Assembly (NCBI GenBank): GCA_945621435.1 | Contig: CALZBR010000006.1 | Span: 1-64,000, forward strand | From: an uncultured Lachnospiraceae bacterium | GTDB taxonomy: Bacteria > Bacillota > Clostridia > Lachnospirales > Lachnospiraceae | Reading direction: 5' to 3' | DNA: 64,000 nt | Shown: in pieces, positions 10,466 through 21,374 of the stretch | Layout: the number at the start of each line of letters is the position of its first letter | Numbering within the stretch: the stretch's first letter is position 1 | Notes under the pieces: generated by a model | The model's input: only the letters and a program-made list of their open reading frames with translations | Told to the model about the DNA's origin: nothing | The model's database searches: none | Program-made: the position numbers and the translations under genes

Positions 10466-11590
10466 ATGGCACGTTTGACGATTTACAATGACAATGATAC
10501 CGATTGCACTGCTGTGTCAAATCTTTTTATTGATGAATATATGAAAGATGCCAATGATGCGCAGCTCAAGGTATATCTGTACCTGTTGCGCATGATGAAT
10601 GCACAGCTGCCCACCAGCATATCAGATATCGCAGACAAGTTTAATCATACAGAAAAGGACGTACTGCGTGCATTTAAGTACTGGGAAAAGCATCAATTGC
10701 TTGACCTGGATTACGATGACGACAAGAATCTCGTGGGGATCCATATGCACGATATCAAAAGCGAAGCAAAACACGGACAGCGCAAGAGCGGTACTGCGTC
10801 CGCTTTTGTTCCCGTACCTGTTGCCACAATAGCCTCGCCCTCCGAACCGGTTAGTGTTTCTTCCGGGCATCCCGCTTCCTCTTTTAATTACGGGATGAAT
10901 GAGATTAACGAGACCGTATCTTTTGAGAAGCCCGCATATTCTGCCGACAGATTACGCGCCTTCAAAGAACAGCAGAATACAGCCCAGCTTCTCTTTATTG
11001 CCGAATCCTACATCGGGAAGCCATTGACACCTTCCGAGATGAAGTCCATTCTGTATTTTACTGATGTTCTTCACTTCTCGGATGACATGATTGACTATCT
11101 TCTGCAATATTGTGTGGATAAAGGCAAAAAAGACTTCAAGTATATCGAAAAAGTTGCCGTCAGCTGGGCGGAAGAAGGTATTACCACCCCCAAGCAGGCC
11201 CAGCAAAAAGCCTGCCTGTATGACAAGAATGTATATACCATTATGAAAGAATTGGGCAAAAACAGCACCCCCACTACCAAAGAAGTGGGATACATATCCC
11301 GTTGGATCAGGGAATATGGATTTGAAAACGACATCATTATCGAAGCCTGCGAACGGACTGTTATGGCTACGGACAAAAACAGATTCGAATACGCAGACCG
11401 TATACTGAAAAGCTGGCATGAGCAGCATGTACATCACAAATCCGACATTGCAAAGATTGATGAGATGTACAAACAGCGTCGCAAGGGCAATACAGCCACA
11501 ACCTCCAGACAGGCTCAAAACCGTTTTAACCAGTTCTCACAGAACAGCTACGATTTTGAAGCACTGGAGAAAGAATTGATCAGTAATTAA
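10466..11590 (+). CDS. dnaD: DnaD-family replication initiation protein
   Basis: 374 aa, longer than Bacillus DnaD (about 230). The N-terminal winged-helix region (about 20-95) contains SISDIADKFNHTEKDVLRAFKYW. A low-complexity linker (about 110-165) is followed by two successive DnaB_2/DnaD C-terminal type domains, about residues 180-245 and 255-330. DnaD proteins remodel DNA at the origin and at restart sites and help load the helicase. It begins after GAGGGAAGTG and is followed 17 nt later by the helicase loader gene. The duplicated C-terminal domain is common in clostridial and phage versions. Confidence 0.88.
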   Translation: MARLTIYNDNDTDCTAVSNLFIDEYMKDANDAQLKVYLYLLRMMNAQLPTSISDIADKFNHTEKDVLRAFKYWEKHQLLDLDYDDDKNLVGIHMHDIKSEAKHGQRKSGTASAFVPVPVATIASPSEPVSVSSGHPASSFNYGMNEINETVSFEKPAYSADRLRAFKEQQNTAQLLFIAESYIGKPLTPSEMKSILYFTDVLHFSDDMIDYLLQYCVDKGKKDFKYIEKVAVSWAEEGITTPKQAQQKACLYDKNVYTIMKELGKNSTPTTKEVGYISRWIREYGFENDIIIEACERTVMATDKNRFEYADRILKSWHEQHVHHKSDIAKIDEMYKQRRKGNTATTSRQAQNRFNQFSQNSYDFEALEKELISN

Positions 11591-11607
11591 CTATAAGGAG
11601 AAACGCC

Positions 11608-12594
11608 GTGGCCTTATCCAATTCTCAGTATGAATCCATTATGCGGGATTACGAATTAATCAGAGACAGGAATCGTCATATTTCCGAGATCAGACGGAAG
11701 GAAATCCATTCCGCCATTCCGGAATATGCTGAGCTGGAGTCTTCCATAGCCTCTCTTTCTGTGACAGCCGCGAAGGAACTTTTGTCCGGTGACGAAGATG
11801 CCACCCGGAGACTTCACGATTCTCTGGAGAGAATCCGAAGCCGTCAGCAGGCGCTTCTCTCCTCCTCGGGGTACCCTTCTGATTACTTACAGCCAATCTA
11901 CGATTGTGAAAAGTGTCAGGATACCGGATATCTGGCATCGGACACAGGCGCCAGACAAAAATGCAGTTGTTTTCGACGCAGGGAGATTTCAATATTATAT
12001 GCTCAGTCGAATATTCAGGATATGATTTCACGCGAGAATTTTTCCACACTTTCTTACGAATACTATCAGGGAGAGGATTTGCAGCATTTTCAGTCTGCTG
12101 TCAGACTCAGCAAAAATTTTGTCGAAAATTTCAAAAAGGACTATCATAATATACTTTTTTATGGTACAGTAGGTACCGGTAAAAGTTTCTTATCCGGATG
12201 TATTGCAAAAGAGCTTTTAAATCAGGGTTTTTCAGTTATTTACTTCAGTGCTTCCGGTCTTTTTGAAAGTCTCGCACGCTACTCCTTTGATTATACAGAA
12301 AAGGAGAGTCTGCAAGATTTGTGTGAAGATTTGTATAATTGTGACCTGTTGATCATTGACGATCTCGGAACCGAGATTACAAACAGTTTTGTTACCTCGC
12401 AATTATTTACCTGCCTGAATGAACGACAGCTGCGAAGAAAATCTTCCATTATCTCAACCAATCTCAATCTGGAAGAACTTCGAGACCGCTATTCCGATCG
12501 TATCTTTTCCAGAATTACAAGCAACTTTTTCTTATGTAAGCTTACAGGACCGGATATCAGAATTTATCGTAAGAGACTGTCAACCATCAAATAA
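11608..12594 (+). CDS. dnaI: AAA+ helicase loader, DnaC/DnaI type
   Basis: 328 aa. The N-terminal 95 residues are helical, followed by a zinc-binding site (Cys100, Cys103, Cys119, Cys121) as in DnaI, and an AAA+ domain with Walker A GTVGTGKS (186-193) and Walker B LLIIDDLG. It loads the DnaB helicase (the dnaB gene is at 44 kb) on single-stranded DNA. It starts at GTG 11608, seven bases after AAGGAG, and is in an operon with dnaD. The assignment to the loader rather than an IstB transposition protein rests on the zinc motif and the dnaD neighbour. Confidence 0.9.
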   Translation: MALSNSQYESIMRDYELIRDRNRHISEIRRKEIHSAIPEYAELESSIASLSVTAAKELLSGDEDATRRLHDSLERIRSRQQALLSSSGYPSDYLQPIYDCEKCQDTGYLASDTGARQKCSCFRRREISILYAQSNIQDMISRENFSTLSYEYYQGEDLQHFQSAVRLSKNFVENFKKDYHNILFYGTVGTGKSFLSGCIAKELLNQGFSVIYFSASGLFESLARYSFDYTEKESLQDLCEDLYNCDLLIIDDLGTEITNSFVTSQLFTCLNERQLRRKSSIISTNLNLEELRDRYSDRIFSRITSNFFLCKLTGPDIRIYRKRLSTIK

Positions 12595-12619
12595 AACCAA
12601 ATTAGGAGGACTTAATAAA

Positions 12620-13804
12620 ATGGGTAACCGTGAAGAAAAAAGGAATTTGGAAACTATTCCTGTAGGTTCTTTAGGTATGATTGCTCTGGAAGGTTGTAAA
12701 TCCTTAGGTGAAAAGGTAAATCAATACCTTGTAAAATGGAGAGCAGAAAGAGAAAGCGAACATAAGGATTCTTTAGCTTTTTCAGGATATCAGAGAGATT
12801 CCTATCTTCTTAACGCAAAAGTTCCCCGATTTGGCTCAGGCGAAGCAAAGGGTATGATTCTGGAATCCGTGCGCGGAACTGATCTTTACCTGCTCGTTGA
12901 TGTTTGTAACTACTCTCTGACCTATTCTCTCTGTGGTCACGAGAACCACATGTCTCCCGATGACCACTATCAGGATCTGAAAAGAATCATCGCTGCTGTA
13001 GGCGGTAAGGCAAGACGCATCACAGTCATCATGCCCTATCTCTATGAGAGTCGTCAACACAAGAGAACCACCAGAGAGTCTTTGGACTGCGCACTTGCCC
13101 TTCAGGAGCTTGTTCAAATGGGTGTTGATAACATCATTACCTTTGACGCACACGATCCCAGAGTACAGAATGCGATTCCGCTCAACGGCTTCGAAACGGT
13201 ACAGCCCGCATATCAGTTTATCAAGGGCTTACTTCGCAATGTTAATGATTTGCAGCTTGATTCCAACCACATGATGGTAATCAGCCCTGACGAAGGCGGA
13301 ATGAGCCGCGCGATCTATATCGCAAACGTTCTTGGTCTGGACATGGGTATGTTCTATAAGAGACGTGATTATACCAGAGTTGTCAACGGTCGTAACCCTA
13401 TTGTTGCACATGAATTTCTTGGCACCAGCGTAGAAGGGAAGGATATGATTATCATTGATGATATGATTTCCTCCGGCGAAAGTGTTCTTGAGGTTGCTGC
13501 TGCTCTGAAAGAACGTAAAGCCAACAAAATATTTGTCTTCTCAACATTTGGATTATTTACAAGCGGACTGGACAAGTTTGATAAGGCATTTGCTGATGGT
13601 ATCATTGACAAGGTACTCACTACCAATCTGATTTACCAGACCCCTGAATTGTTACAGAGGGAGTGGTATATCAACTGCGATATGAGCAAATACATTGCTT
13701 ATATCATAGATACCCTGAATCACGATTCTTCTATCAGTGACCTTCTGAACCCCAACGAGAGAATTCAGAATATTGTTTCAAGATACAAAATGGGTGATCT
13801 GTAA
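12620..13804 (+). CDS. prs: Ribose-phosphate pyrophosphokinase
   Basis: 394 aa from ATG 12620 (site TAGGAGGA). It makes PRPP from ribose-5-phosphate and ATP. The PRPP-binding loop is IIIDDMISSGES and the substrate region has TFDAHDPRVQNAIP and SPDEGGMSRA. It is 70-80 residues longer than the standard Prs because of an N-terminal extension (about residues 1-80). This long form is probably active since all motifs are kept. A nested terminator follows directly; it can be read through from dnaD-dnaI. Confidence 0.93.
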   Translation: MGNREEKRNLETIPVGSLGMIALEGCKSLGEKVNQYLVKWRAERESEHKDSLAFSGYQRDSYLLNAKVPRFGSGEAKGMILESVRGTDLYLLVDVCNYSLTYSLCGHENHMSPDDHYQDLKRIIAAVGGKARRITVIMPYLYESRQHKRTTRESLDCALALQELVQMGVDNIITFDAHDPRVQNAIPLNGFETVQPAYQFIKGLLRNVNDLQLDSNHMMVISPDEGGMSRAIYIANVLGLDMGMFYKRRDYTRVVNGRNPIVAHEFLGTSVEGKDMIIIDDMISSGESVLEVAAALKERKANKIFVFSTFGLFTSGLDKFDKAFADGIIDKVLTTNLIYQTPELLQREWYINCDMSKYIAYIIDTLNHDSSISDLLNPNERIQNIVSRYKMGDL

Positions 13805-13835
13805 ATCAATCACAATAACAAATTGGGACATGGCA

Positions 13836-13904
13836 AAAGCCCTGAATCTGTTTCATTATTTTTAGAGATATACTCTAAATAGCACCGAAACGATTCAGGG
13901 CTTT
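13836..13904. terminator. Bidirectional terminator between prs and the acylation cassette
   Basis: A long stem (left arm 13836-13854, right arm 13887-13904) built on GCCCTGAATC/GATTCAGGGC, enclosing a second small hairpin TTTAGAG/CTCTAAA. It lies between two convergent genes and is followed by a T-rich stretch on the plus strand. Confidence 0.75.
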
Positions 13905-13916
13905 CTATATTTATCA

Positions 13917-14966
13917 TCATTTATCCGTGCAAACATCCTGCAATCCCCACTGACCATAATCGACTTCTCTCGCCAACTTGTCAAGTGCCCTGATTTTCTC
14001 CTGATAATTTTCTTTTGTTATCTCCTCTTTTCCCTCTGCCATACATCGTGTCATATAGAAAGCAACATCCCTGCTGTAATGTGAATAGTCTATGTAATTA
14101 TTCAGATTACAGATTATCTCTCCGCACCCTGCAAAGAAGAATACCCTGACATTCTCGTATTCCAACAGCATTTCCGTAATCAAGATATATCTATCCAAAT
14201 ATTCTTCCATGCGGTCTTCCAACAGAGCACTGTGCCAGAAAAGGATACTATAGGGTGGAAAAAAAACGTAATATTCAGTATCAGGATGACTCTCTATATA
14301 GGGAATAATGTGTTGTTCCATATTGGATTTAACATTTTCCGGATTTCCGGCAATCCCCAGTGGGGGGGCATAATCACGCAAGACATTCTCCTGATTATAC
14401 CACTGCGGATCATATGCCGTATTGTACAGATTATGAAAATCATCTGCCTCGCCCCCCTTTAGCAGGGGAATCACAATATACTTCAACAGCACATCCTTAT
14501 TCCACCAATACTTTACATCATTCAGCAAATTATCATCATATAAATATTCCTGCAGGGGATAAGCTCTCTCATCAACCGCTCTTGCATAGGTTGGTATGTC
14601 TATTGCAAGAAATACTTTATTCAGTTCACCATGGTGTTCTTCTATGATTTTCAGAATCGTATCCTGGTCAAGCGGTCTTGCCGCATTATATGTCAGCTTT
14701 ACCGTATCGGTTCCAAAATAATCGTCTATAACGGCTGTATCAAAATTGGTAATCATCGACGAGCCAAGTAACACACTGTCATATTCAAAATTCATTGCAA
14801 TTCCCGGATTTTGAGTCAGCTGATTATCTATCCGATACGGGAATCCCTCGAGCGGTTTATGATATTGAAAAAAAGGATCTACAATGATTACAACCGCCGC
14901 CATGCATCCCAGGCTCAGCAACAGAACCACGCAAAATATAACCAGCCACCTTTTCTTTGCATTCAT
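13917..14966 (-). CDS. SGNH/AlgX-like acyltransferase partner of MBOAT protein
   Basis: 349 aa with one N-terminal membrane anchor (about 7-29) and an extracellular domain. A GSS motif at 68-70 and a C-terminal D-Y-S-H motif (Asp293, His296) match the nucleophile and Asp-His parts of SGNH-fold acyl transferases such as AlgX/AlgJ, PatB and DltD-like proteins, which move acyl groups from an MBOAT protein to a surface polymer. The family assignment is by pattern only. It follows the MBOAT gene by 12 nt with an AGGAGG site, the typical pairing. The acceptor polymer is unknown. Confidence 0.7.
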   Translation of the reverse strand: MNAKKRWLVIFCVVLLLSLGCMAAVVIIVDPFFQYHKPLEGFPYRIDNQLTQNPGIAMNFEYDSVLLGSSMITNFDTAVIDDYFGTDTVKLTYNAARPLDQDTILKIIEEHHGELNKVFLAIDIPTYARAVDERAYPLQEYLYDDNLLNDVKYWWNKDVLLKYIVIPLLKGGEADDFHNLYNTAYDPQWYNQENVLRDYAPPLGIAGNPENVKSNMEQHIIPYIESHPDTEYYVFFPPYSILFWHSALLEDRMEEYLDRYILITEMLLEYENVRVFFFAGCGEIICNLNNYIDYSHYSRDVAFYMTRCMAEGKEEITKENYQEKIRALDKLAREVDYGQWGLQDVCTDK

Positions 14967-14978
14967 GATGCACGCCTC

Positions 14979-16415
14979 CTAAAAATTGAAATACAGAAAT
15001 GTGCTAACCCCGGATAAGCCTATAAAACAAAACAATAATAATGCCGCTGTTGCAATGGCATCAATTACTCCATACCTGGCTTTTTCCACATACTCCTCAC
15101 TGTTCTTACTGATAAACGCCAGATAAAAAGCAAAAACAAGGTAAAACGCAAGGGGATAATAATCAGCCCCCGGCAGAACATTCACCTTAAAAATCCGAAA
15201 TGCTGCAACTATCACATCAGAACTTAAGAAAGGTTGTAAGGGCTGCCAATCACCGCTAAAGATTACCCTGTACATTCCGCACATCATCTCCCGGGATTCA
15301 GCCCGAAACGCCACAAATGCCAGGCTTACATACAGGAATGTTGTCAATACGCGCAACACTCTTGGAATATGCTTGAACAGCGGTTTCCCGATGTAATCGA
15401 TAATGTAACCTATGCCATGCATCACTCCCCACAAAACAAACGTCCAACCGGCTCCATGCCACAATCCGCTGAGACAAAAAACAATCATGCTGTTGATACA
15501 GGTTCTGATTTTTCCTTTTCTATTTCCTCCCAAAGGTATGTATACATATTTTGTAAAAAATCTTCCCAGCGTGATATGCCATCTCTTCCAGAACTCTATG
15601 ATACCTGCAGACTTAAATGGCGAATTAAAGTTTGTCGGCAATACAATATGAAACATATAACCGATTCCCTTTGCCATATCACAATATCCGGAAAAATCAA
15701 AATACAGCTGGAAAGTAAACATTAATGCTGCTAATATGGCATGACCTGAATCAATGGTATAATAATATTTAAATCCCCAATCAGCCACTTCCCCGAATCT
15801 GTCAGCCAACAACAGCTTTTTTGACATTCCGATCACAAACAGTTTTATACCCTTCGCAAACCATTCTACACTCGGTTGTTTATTCTCGGGATTACGCAGT
15901 TGACCGATAATCTCTGAATGTGTCACAATGGGTCCCGCAACCAGCTGGGGAAAAAAGGAAATAAACAGAGCATACTCGCTGAATTCATATCTTTCCGTCT
16001 CTCCACGATAGGTATCCACCAAGAACGAAATCTGCTGAAAGGTAAAGAAACTGATTCCCAGAGGAAGCAAAATCTTCCACACCGAAAATGATGTTCCAAG
16101 CAATGTATTAAGATTGTCCACCAAAAAATTAAAATACTTAAAATATCCCAGAATGCCTAGATTAATCAACAGCCCTGCAATCAAAACCCATTTTTGATGC
16201 ATTGCGTATAATCTGCAATGCAGGAAATAGTTGACCAGGATACTTCCACCCAATAACAGAATATATATCGGGTGAAAATATCCGTAAAACCAAAATGACA
16301 TTCCTACCAGAAAAATCCTTGCCGGTCTTTCATAGCCAAAATGGTTCAGCAAATAATAACCACTCAATGCTATGGGCAAAAAACAAAGTATAAAAACATG
16401 AGAATTAAATACCAT
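14979..16415 (-). CDS. MBOAT-family membrane O-acyltransferase (AlgI/DltB type)
   Basis: 478 aa with about 11-12 hydrophobic segments. The family core is clear: LLPLGISFFTFQQISFLVD, the segment FDFSGYCDMAKGIGYM and the conserved catalytic histidine in SGLWHGAGWTFVLWG. Such proteins pass acetyl groups across the membrane for O-acetylation of alginate, teichoic acid, peptidoglycan or other exopolymers. It is flanked by the SGNH partner downstream and the 839-residue anchored protein upstream (27-nt gap), so the three probably work together at the cell surface. Confidence 0.92.
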   Translation of the reverse strand: MVFNSHVFILCFLPIALSGYYLLNHFGYERPARIFLVGMSFWFYGYFHPIYILLLGGSILVNYFLHCRLYAMHQKWVLIAGLLINLGILGYFKYFNFLVDNLNTLLGTSFSVWKILLPLGISFFTFQQISFLVDTYRGETERYEFSEYALFISFFPQLVAGPIVTHSEIIGQLRNPENKQPSVEWFAKGIKLFVIGMSKKLLLADRFGEVADWGFKYYYTIDSGHAILAALMFTFQLYFDFSGYCDMAKGIGYMFHIVLPTNFNSPFKSAGIIEFWKRWHITLGRFFTKYVYIPLGGNRKGKIRTCINSMIVFCLSGLWHGAGWTFVLWGVMHGIGYIIDYIGKPLFKHIPRVLRVLTTFLYVSLAFVAFRAESREMMCGMYRVIFSGDWQPLQPFLSSDVIVAAFRIFKVNVLPGADYYPLAFYLVFAFYLAFISKNSEEYVEKARYGVIDAIATAALLLFCFIGLSGVSTFLYFNF

Positions 16416-16442
16416 TTCTACAGTTCCCTTTACAAATCCCTG

Positions 16443-18962
16443 TTATCGCATATAAGTAATAAAACAATTCCCATTCTCTTCAAACCATTTCGCAGAATCC
16501 GTTATTGTTTTTTTATACAGCTTTCCGCTGACCGGTTCCATGATTACAATCTGCCTGTCATTGAACCCGGTTACCAAAACAGCCTCACCATCTTCCAGCA
16601 ACACCAATACAGGTATGTCCTTATTCACATAATAAAGCATGGATTCCAGACTGCAACCCGTCATATCCAAGACTCTGTATCCTTCCATGTTTTCAGAAAG
16701 GATTTCGAGCACTGTTTTCCTTTGGCTCAACAGTTGAGCTGAATTTCTCACATATCCTTCAAAAGCAAACATTGTATCAAGACATACTGCAATACTACCG
16801 CCGGCTTCGCATTTCTCAGGCTCCTTAATCGCCATAATCTGATTTTTTGCAGCCCGCTTTTCCTGTTTCCAGATGATTTTACCATTTTCCTCCGTTACCG
16901 TACCGCTAATCTCAGCGGCAAGTTTTACCGCTCCGGAACAAGAATAATAGATAGCCTCTGTTCCGCCACTGCCATACACATAATATTTCTCACTTTTCTC
17001 CCCGGTTAAGGCAAGTTCTCTTTCTCCCTCGTGTACAACCTCTTTGGGATTTAGGATTTTGATACTTTTCGTATCAATTGCTTTGTAAACCTTGATCTGA
17101 ACATAGCGCTCATAGACATCAATATCTGCGGGAACAATCACATTCTTGTATGCAACCGCAACAGTGTTATTTGTAATATGATCAGAAAGGGTCTCTATAT
17201 AACTTCCATCTTCTCTCTTCTCTACTCGTTCCAACACAATCTGGTTGTCTTCTACAAAGCAGCCGGTAACATAAATATCCTGTTGCGCATACTCCTTCAA
17301 AAGACCTCCGTCAGAATCGCAGATGCATATTTTATACATCGGGAAAAAGGTTCGTCCCGAATTCTCTGTAAGAACGTCAGCCTTCTTTGCCACTCCATAG
17401 ATGACATCTTCCTTCATAAATCCCAGTGGTAATACTGACTCGTCTTCAGCCACCACCACCGAATTGGTCACATTATTTCCCAAATTACTGATATTGAGTT
17501 TAGAGCTGTCATAAATATTGTCATTTTCAGTCCAAAGGACTATCCTATGATTCTCGGAGACGCGAATTCCCTCATCCATTTGAACTTCAACCATTTGAGA
17601 ACAACTCTGTTCTTCCAGATTGATACTGTATACGGCGTTATTCATTCTGAGATACAGGAAGCCTTCCCGATTTAGGTACAACAACTGATCCAGTTCCGCC
17701 TTTAGCACAGAAGGACTTTTATCAGTATCAATATAGAGAATTTCTTCCGTTGTATTCAGACTGCTGTTGTACCCGCAAATCTGAATCCCGACCTCGCCCT
17801 CGTGACGCCCCCGGTTCATATATCCATATACTGCATAATAGACATTGCCGCCCTCATCTACATCTAATATTTTTATAGAATGATCCTTATGAATTGTTCT
17901 TGCATCTGCATTTTCAATGTTATAGAAGCTAAAAATCTCAACCAGACTATTTGTATTTACATTATAACTAAACAACCTGTTACCGGATTCAAATACGACG
18001 ATGCTCCCGCCTTCACTTTCCATCATCGGAACATTCACATCAACAATTCCAAGCAGGATCTTGTCATTGGCATACATATCCTTTGTTTCCGGCATTTGCG
18101 TCATGGTACGATTGTAGTCCAGCAGATACATACGCTCAGCAGAATATCTGATTCGATAAACTTCGTCGACCAGATAATAAGTAATCTCCTTGCCCTCGTA
18201 TGTCGAAACAACATAATCAACCACTAAATCCGCCGTATTCTCAGTGATATCAGTCAACTGCACCACCGGTTCCGACACTTCTGTCACATTCAATTCTCCC
18301 CAGGTAATCTGCCAAAAACTACTGTGAATATTTACCTTGTGAAAGCTACTGTTATCCTCCAGTTTTCCATCCGGTTCCAGGTATTTTGTCAATTCCTTCG
18401 CGGCTTCCCTATTATATAACCTGTGATGAAAATCCCTTACATAAGCAAGCTTTTCCTGTATGTGATAGTCATCACACCAGACCACCCTGGTGTAATAATA
18501 TATCTTTTCACTTTCATCTATTTCCAAAATAATTGAAAGAGAATATTCTGTATCTTTTTCAATCAAGTCCTTCAATGACAAGGAGCCATGCAGAATGTCT
18601 TTCTCCACAGTATATTCTGACAGTTCTGTATTCTCGATAAGTCTTGACCCATCTATGCTTCTGACCTCAAACGAAACCCCGGTAATATTCCTGCCATAGA
18701 GTTGTACCGAAAAGTCGGTGGACCTTCCCTCTCCCAATACTGTAACGGTATCTCTCTGGAATGCGGTATCCATGGTGTGAGAATACCCGTACAGCCGGTT
18801 GTATTTCTCACCATTCAGCTCCATCGTCACAAGCGGAAAGGAAGCCGGGGCCATTTCCATGGTCATATTATCATGTCCTTTATTCATAATCTTGCCGATT
18901 ACTATGAGCGATATTATAAATGTCGCCAAAAAAACAGCAAGCTTTATCATACTCTTTTTCAT
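16443..18962 (-). CDS. Large membrane-anchored protein with propeller-like and degenerate C39-like domain
   Basis: 839 aa from ATG 18962, not a recognised family. An N-terminal membrane anchor (about 4-24) is followed by an all-beta extracellular region. Residues of roughly 290-650 contain repeated short beta motifs such as ESGNRLFSYNVNTN, suggesting a beta-propeller. The last 120 residues resemble a C39-like papain fold (IPVLVLLEDGEAVLVTGFND), but the usual catalytic His before the V-T-G strand is replaced by Glu/Ala, so it is probably not a protease. Its position directly before MBOAT and SGNH genes suggests a scaffold or sensor for polymer acylation. Confidence is high for the gene and low for the function. 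Confidence 0.6.
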   Translation of the reverse strand: MKKSMIKLAVFLATFIISLIVIGKIMNKGHDNMTMEMAPASFPLVTMELNGEKYNRLYGYSHTMDTAFQRDTVTVLGEGRSTDFSVQLYGRNITGVSFEVRSIDGSRLIENTELSEYTVEKDILHGSLSLKDLIEKDTEYSLSIILEIDESEKIYYYTRVVWCDDYHIQEKLAYVRDFHHRLYNREAAKELTKYLEPDGKLEDNSSFHKVNIHSSFWQITWGELNVTEVSEPVVQLTDITENTADLVVDYVVSTYEGKEITYYLVDEVYRIRYSAERMYLLDYNRTMTQMPETKDMYANDKILLGIVDVNVPMMESEGGSIVVFESGNRLFSYNVNTNSLVEIFSFYNIENADARTIHKDHSIKILDVDEGGNVYYAVYGYMNRGRHEGEVGIQICGYNSSLNTTEEILYIDTDKSPSVLKAELDQLLYLNREGFLYLRMNNAVYSINLEEQSCSQMVEVQMDEGIRVSENHRIVLWTENDNIYDSSKLNISNLGNNVTNSVVVAEDESVLPLGFMKEDVIYGVAKKADVLTENSGRTFFPMYKICICDSDGGLLKEYAQQDIYVTGCFVEDNQIVLERVEKREDGSYIETLSDHITNNTVAVAYKNVIVPADIDVYERYVQIKVYKAIDTKSIKILNPKEVVHEGERELALTGEKSEKYYVYGSGGTEAIYYSCSGAVKLAAEISGTVTEENGKIIWKQEKRAAKNQIMAIKEPEKCEAGGSIAVCLDTMFAFEGYVRNSAQLLSQRKTVLEILSENMEGYRVLDMTGCSLESMLYYVNKDIPVLVLLEDGEAVLVTGFNDRQIVIMEPVSGKLYKKTITDSAKWFEENGNCFITYMR

Positions 18963-18972
18963 ATACCAAGCC

Positions 18973-19371
18973 TCAGAATCTAATCCCCCGCCGACCACCA
19001 TGCCGACGTTTATATACCTCGTTAAGTAACAGAACCTGAACTAGTTCCTCTGTCGGAGGAGTCTTCTCCTCCTTCTGAAGTATCTTATAAACCGAACCCG
19101 CCAGTGCCCTCAGGCTATATCTGTCGGGATATTCGTCATAAATCATGCTGCCCTCGTAATCAGCCCGGTCAAGGATCTCTGAAATTCGTTTACGGTAGCG
19201 ATTCACAGCTTCTGGATATAATTGCTGGAGATACTCCATATCTCTCAGCACCATCTCTTCTTGTCCGGGACCATAATATCCCGGATACGTCATATAAAAA
19301 GGAAGGGGCCCATTCCAGCCCCTTACCCTTTGTTCTGTCAGTGGCTGCAACAACTTAGAATGAAATTCCAT
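18973..19371 (-). CDS. Hypothetical protein preceding the acylation cassette
   Basis: 132 aa from ATG 19371 (AAGGA seven bases upstream), no recognised family. A Pro/Tyr-rich start (PLPFYMTYPGYYGPG, about 22-37) is followed by predicted helices with many charged residues and a basic C terminus (KRRHGGRRGIRF). No signal peptide or membrane segment, so probably cytoplasmic. It lies 10 nt before the 839-residue protein and about 110 nt after atpC; it may be the first gene of the surface cassette or be reached by read-through of the ATP synthase operon. Confidence 0.6.
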   Translation of the reverse strand: MEFHSKLLQPLTEQRVRGWNGPLPFYMTYPGYYGPGQEEMVLRDMEYLQQLYPEAVNRYRKRISEILDRADYEGSMIYDEYPDRYSLRALAGSVYKILQKEEKTPPTEELVQVLLLNEVYKRRHGGRRGIRF

Positions 19372-19480
19372 ATGCATTCCTTAGATTCTTTTCTACAGCA
19401 TATGCGCTATTCGCGCTTATCGTTACACACTGCCCAATCATTGTATTTCATTATATTTTATACTGAATGGTACTTCTCCA

Positions 19481-19885
19481 CTATCTCAGTACTTCAATAC
19501 GTGCAACCGCTCTTTGAAGTGCTGTCTCCGCCCGAAGCAGATCTGTTTCAGACGACTTAGTGCGAATCCTGTCCTCTGCGCGCTCCTTCGCAGCTTCTGC
19601 ACGCTTTTCATCTATTTCCTCAGGCCATTCTATGATTTCTGCAAGAATCGTTACTCTTTCAGGAAGTATCTCCGCAAATCCGGAATGAAGTGCCGCCATT
19701 TTCTCACCATCTGCTTCCGTTATGTTTAATACTCCCGGCTTCACAATCACCGTCAGCGGAATATGCCCGGGAAGAATCCCGATTTCGCCTTCCGTAGTGT
19801 TGAACTCTACCATTTTAACACGATTCTCGTAAAATACCCTATCAGGTGTAATGACCCGCAGGAGCAGGCTGTCTTTCTCTGCCAT
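19481..19885 (-). CDS. atpC: ATP synthase epsilon subunit
   Basis: 134 aa: an N-terminal beta-sandwich (about 1-85, with the family segment TTEGEIGILPGHIPL) and a C-terminal helical hairpin (about 90-134). It is part of the F1 central stalk and inhibits ATP hydrolysis. Last gene of the atp operon, 21 nt after atpD. Confidence 0.95.
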   Translation of the reverse strand: MAEKDSLLLRVITPDRVFYENRVKMVEFNTTEGEIGILPGHIPLTVIVKPGVLNITEADGEKMAALHSGFAEILPERVTILAEIIEWPEEIDEKRAEAAKERAEDRIRTKSSETDLLRAETALQRAVARIEVLR

Positions 19886-19906
19886 GATCTGTCCCTCCTA
19901 GGAGAA

Positions 19907-21349
<1,443 letters not shown>

Positions 21350-21374
21350 TCATCCACACCGTATCGCAGATACA

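Noticed and set aside
11608..12594. IstB-type transposition helper
   Set aside because: The zinc-binding Cys set, the dnaD neighbour and the lack of an istA gene favour a helicase loader.
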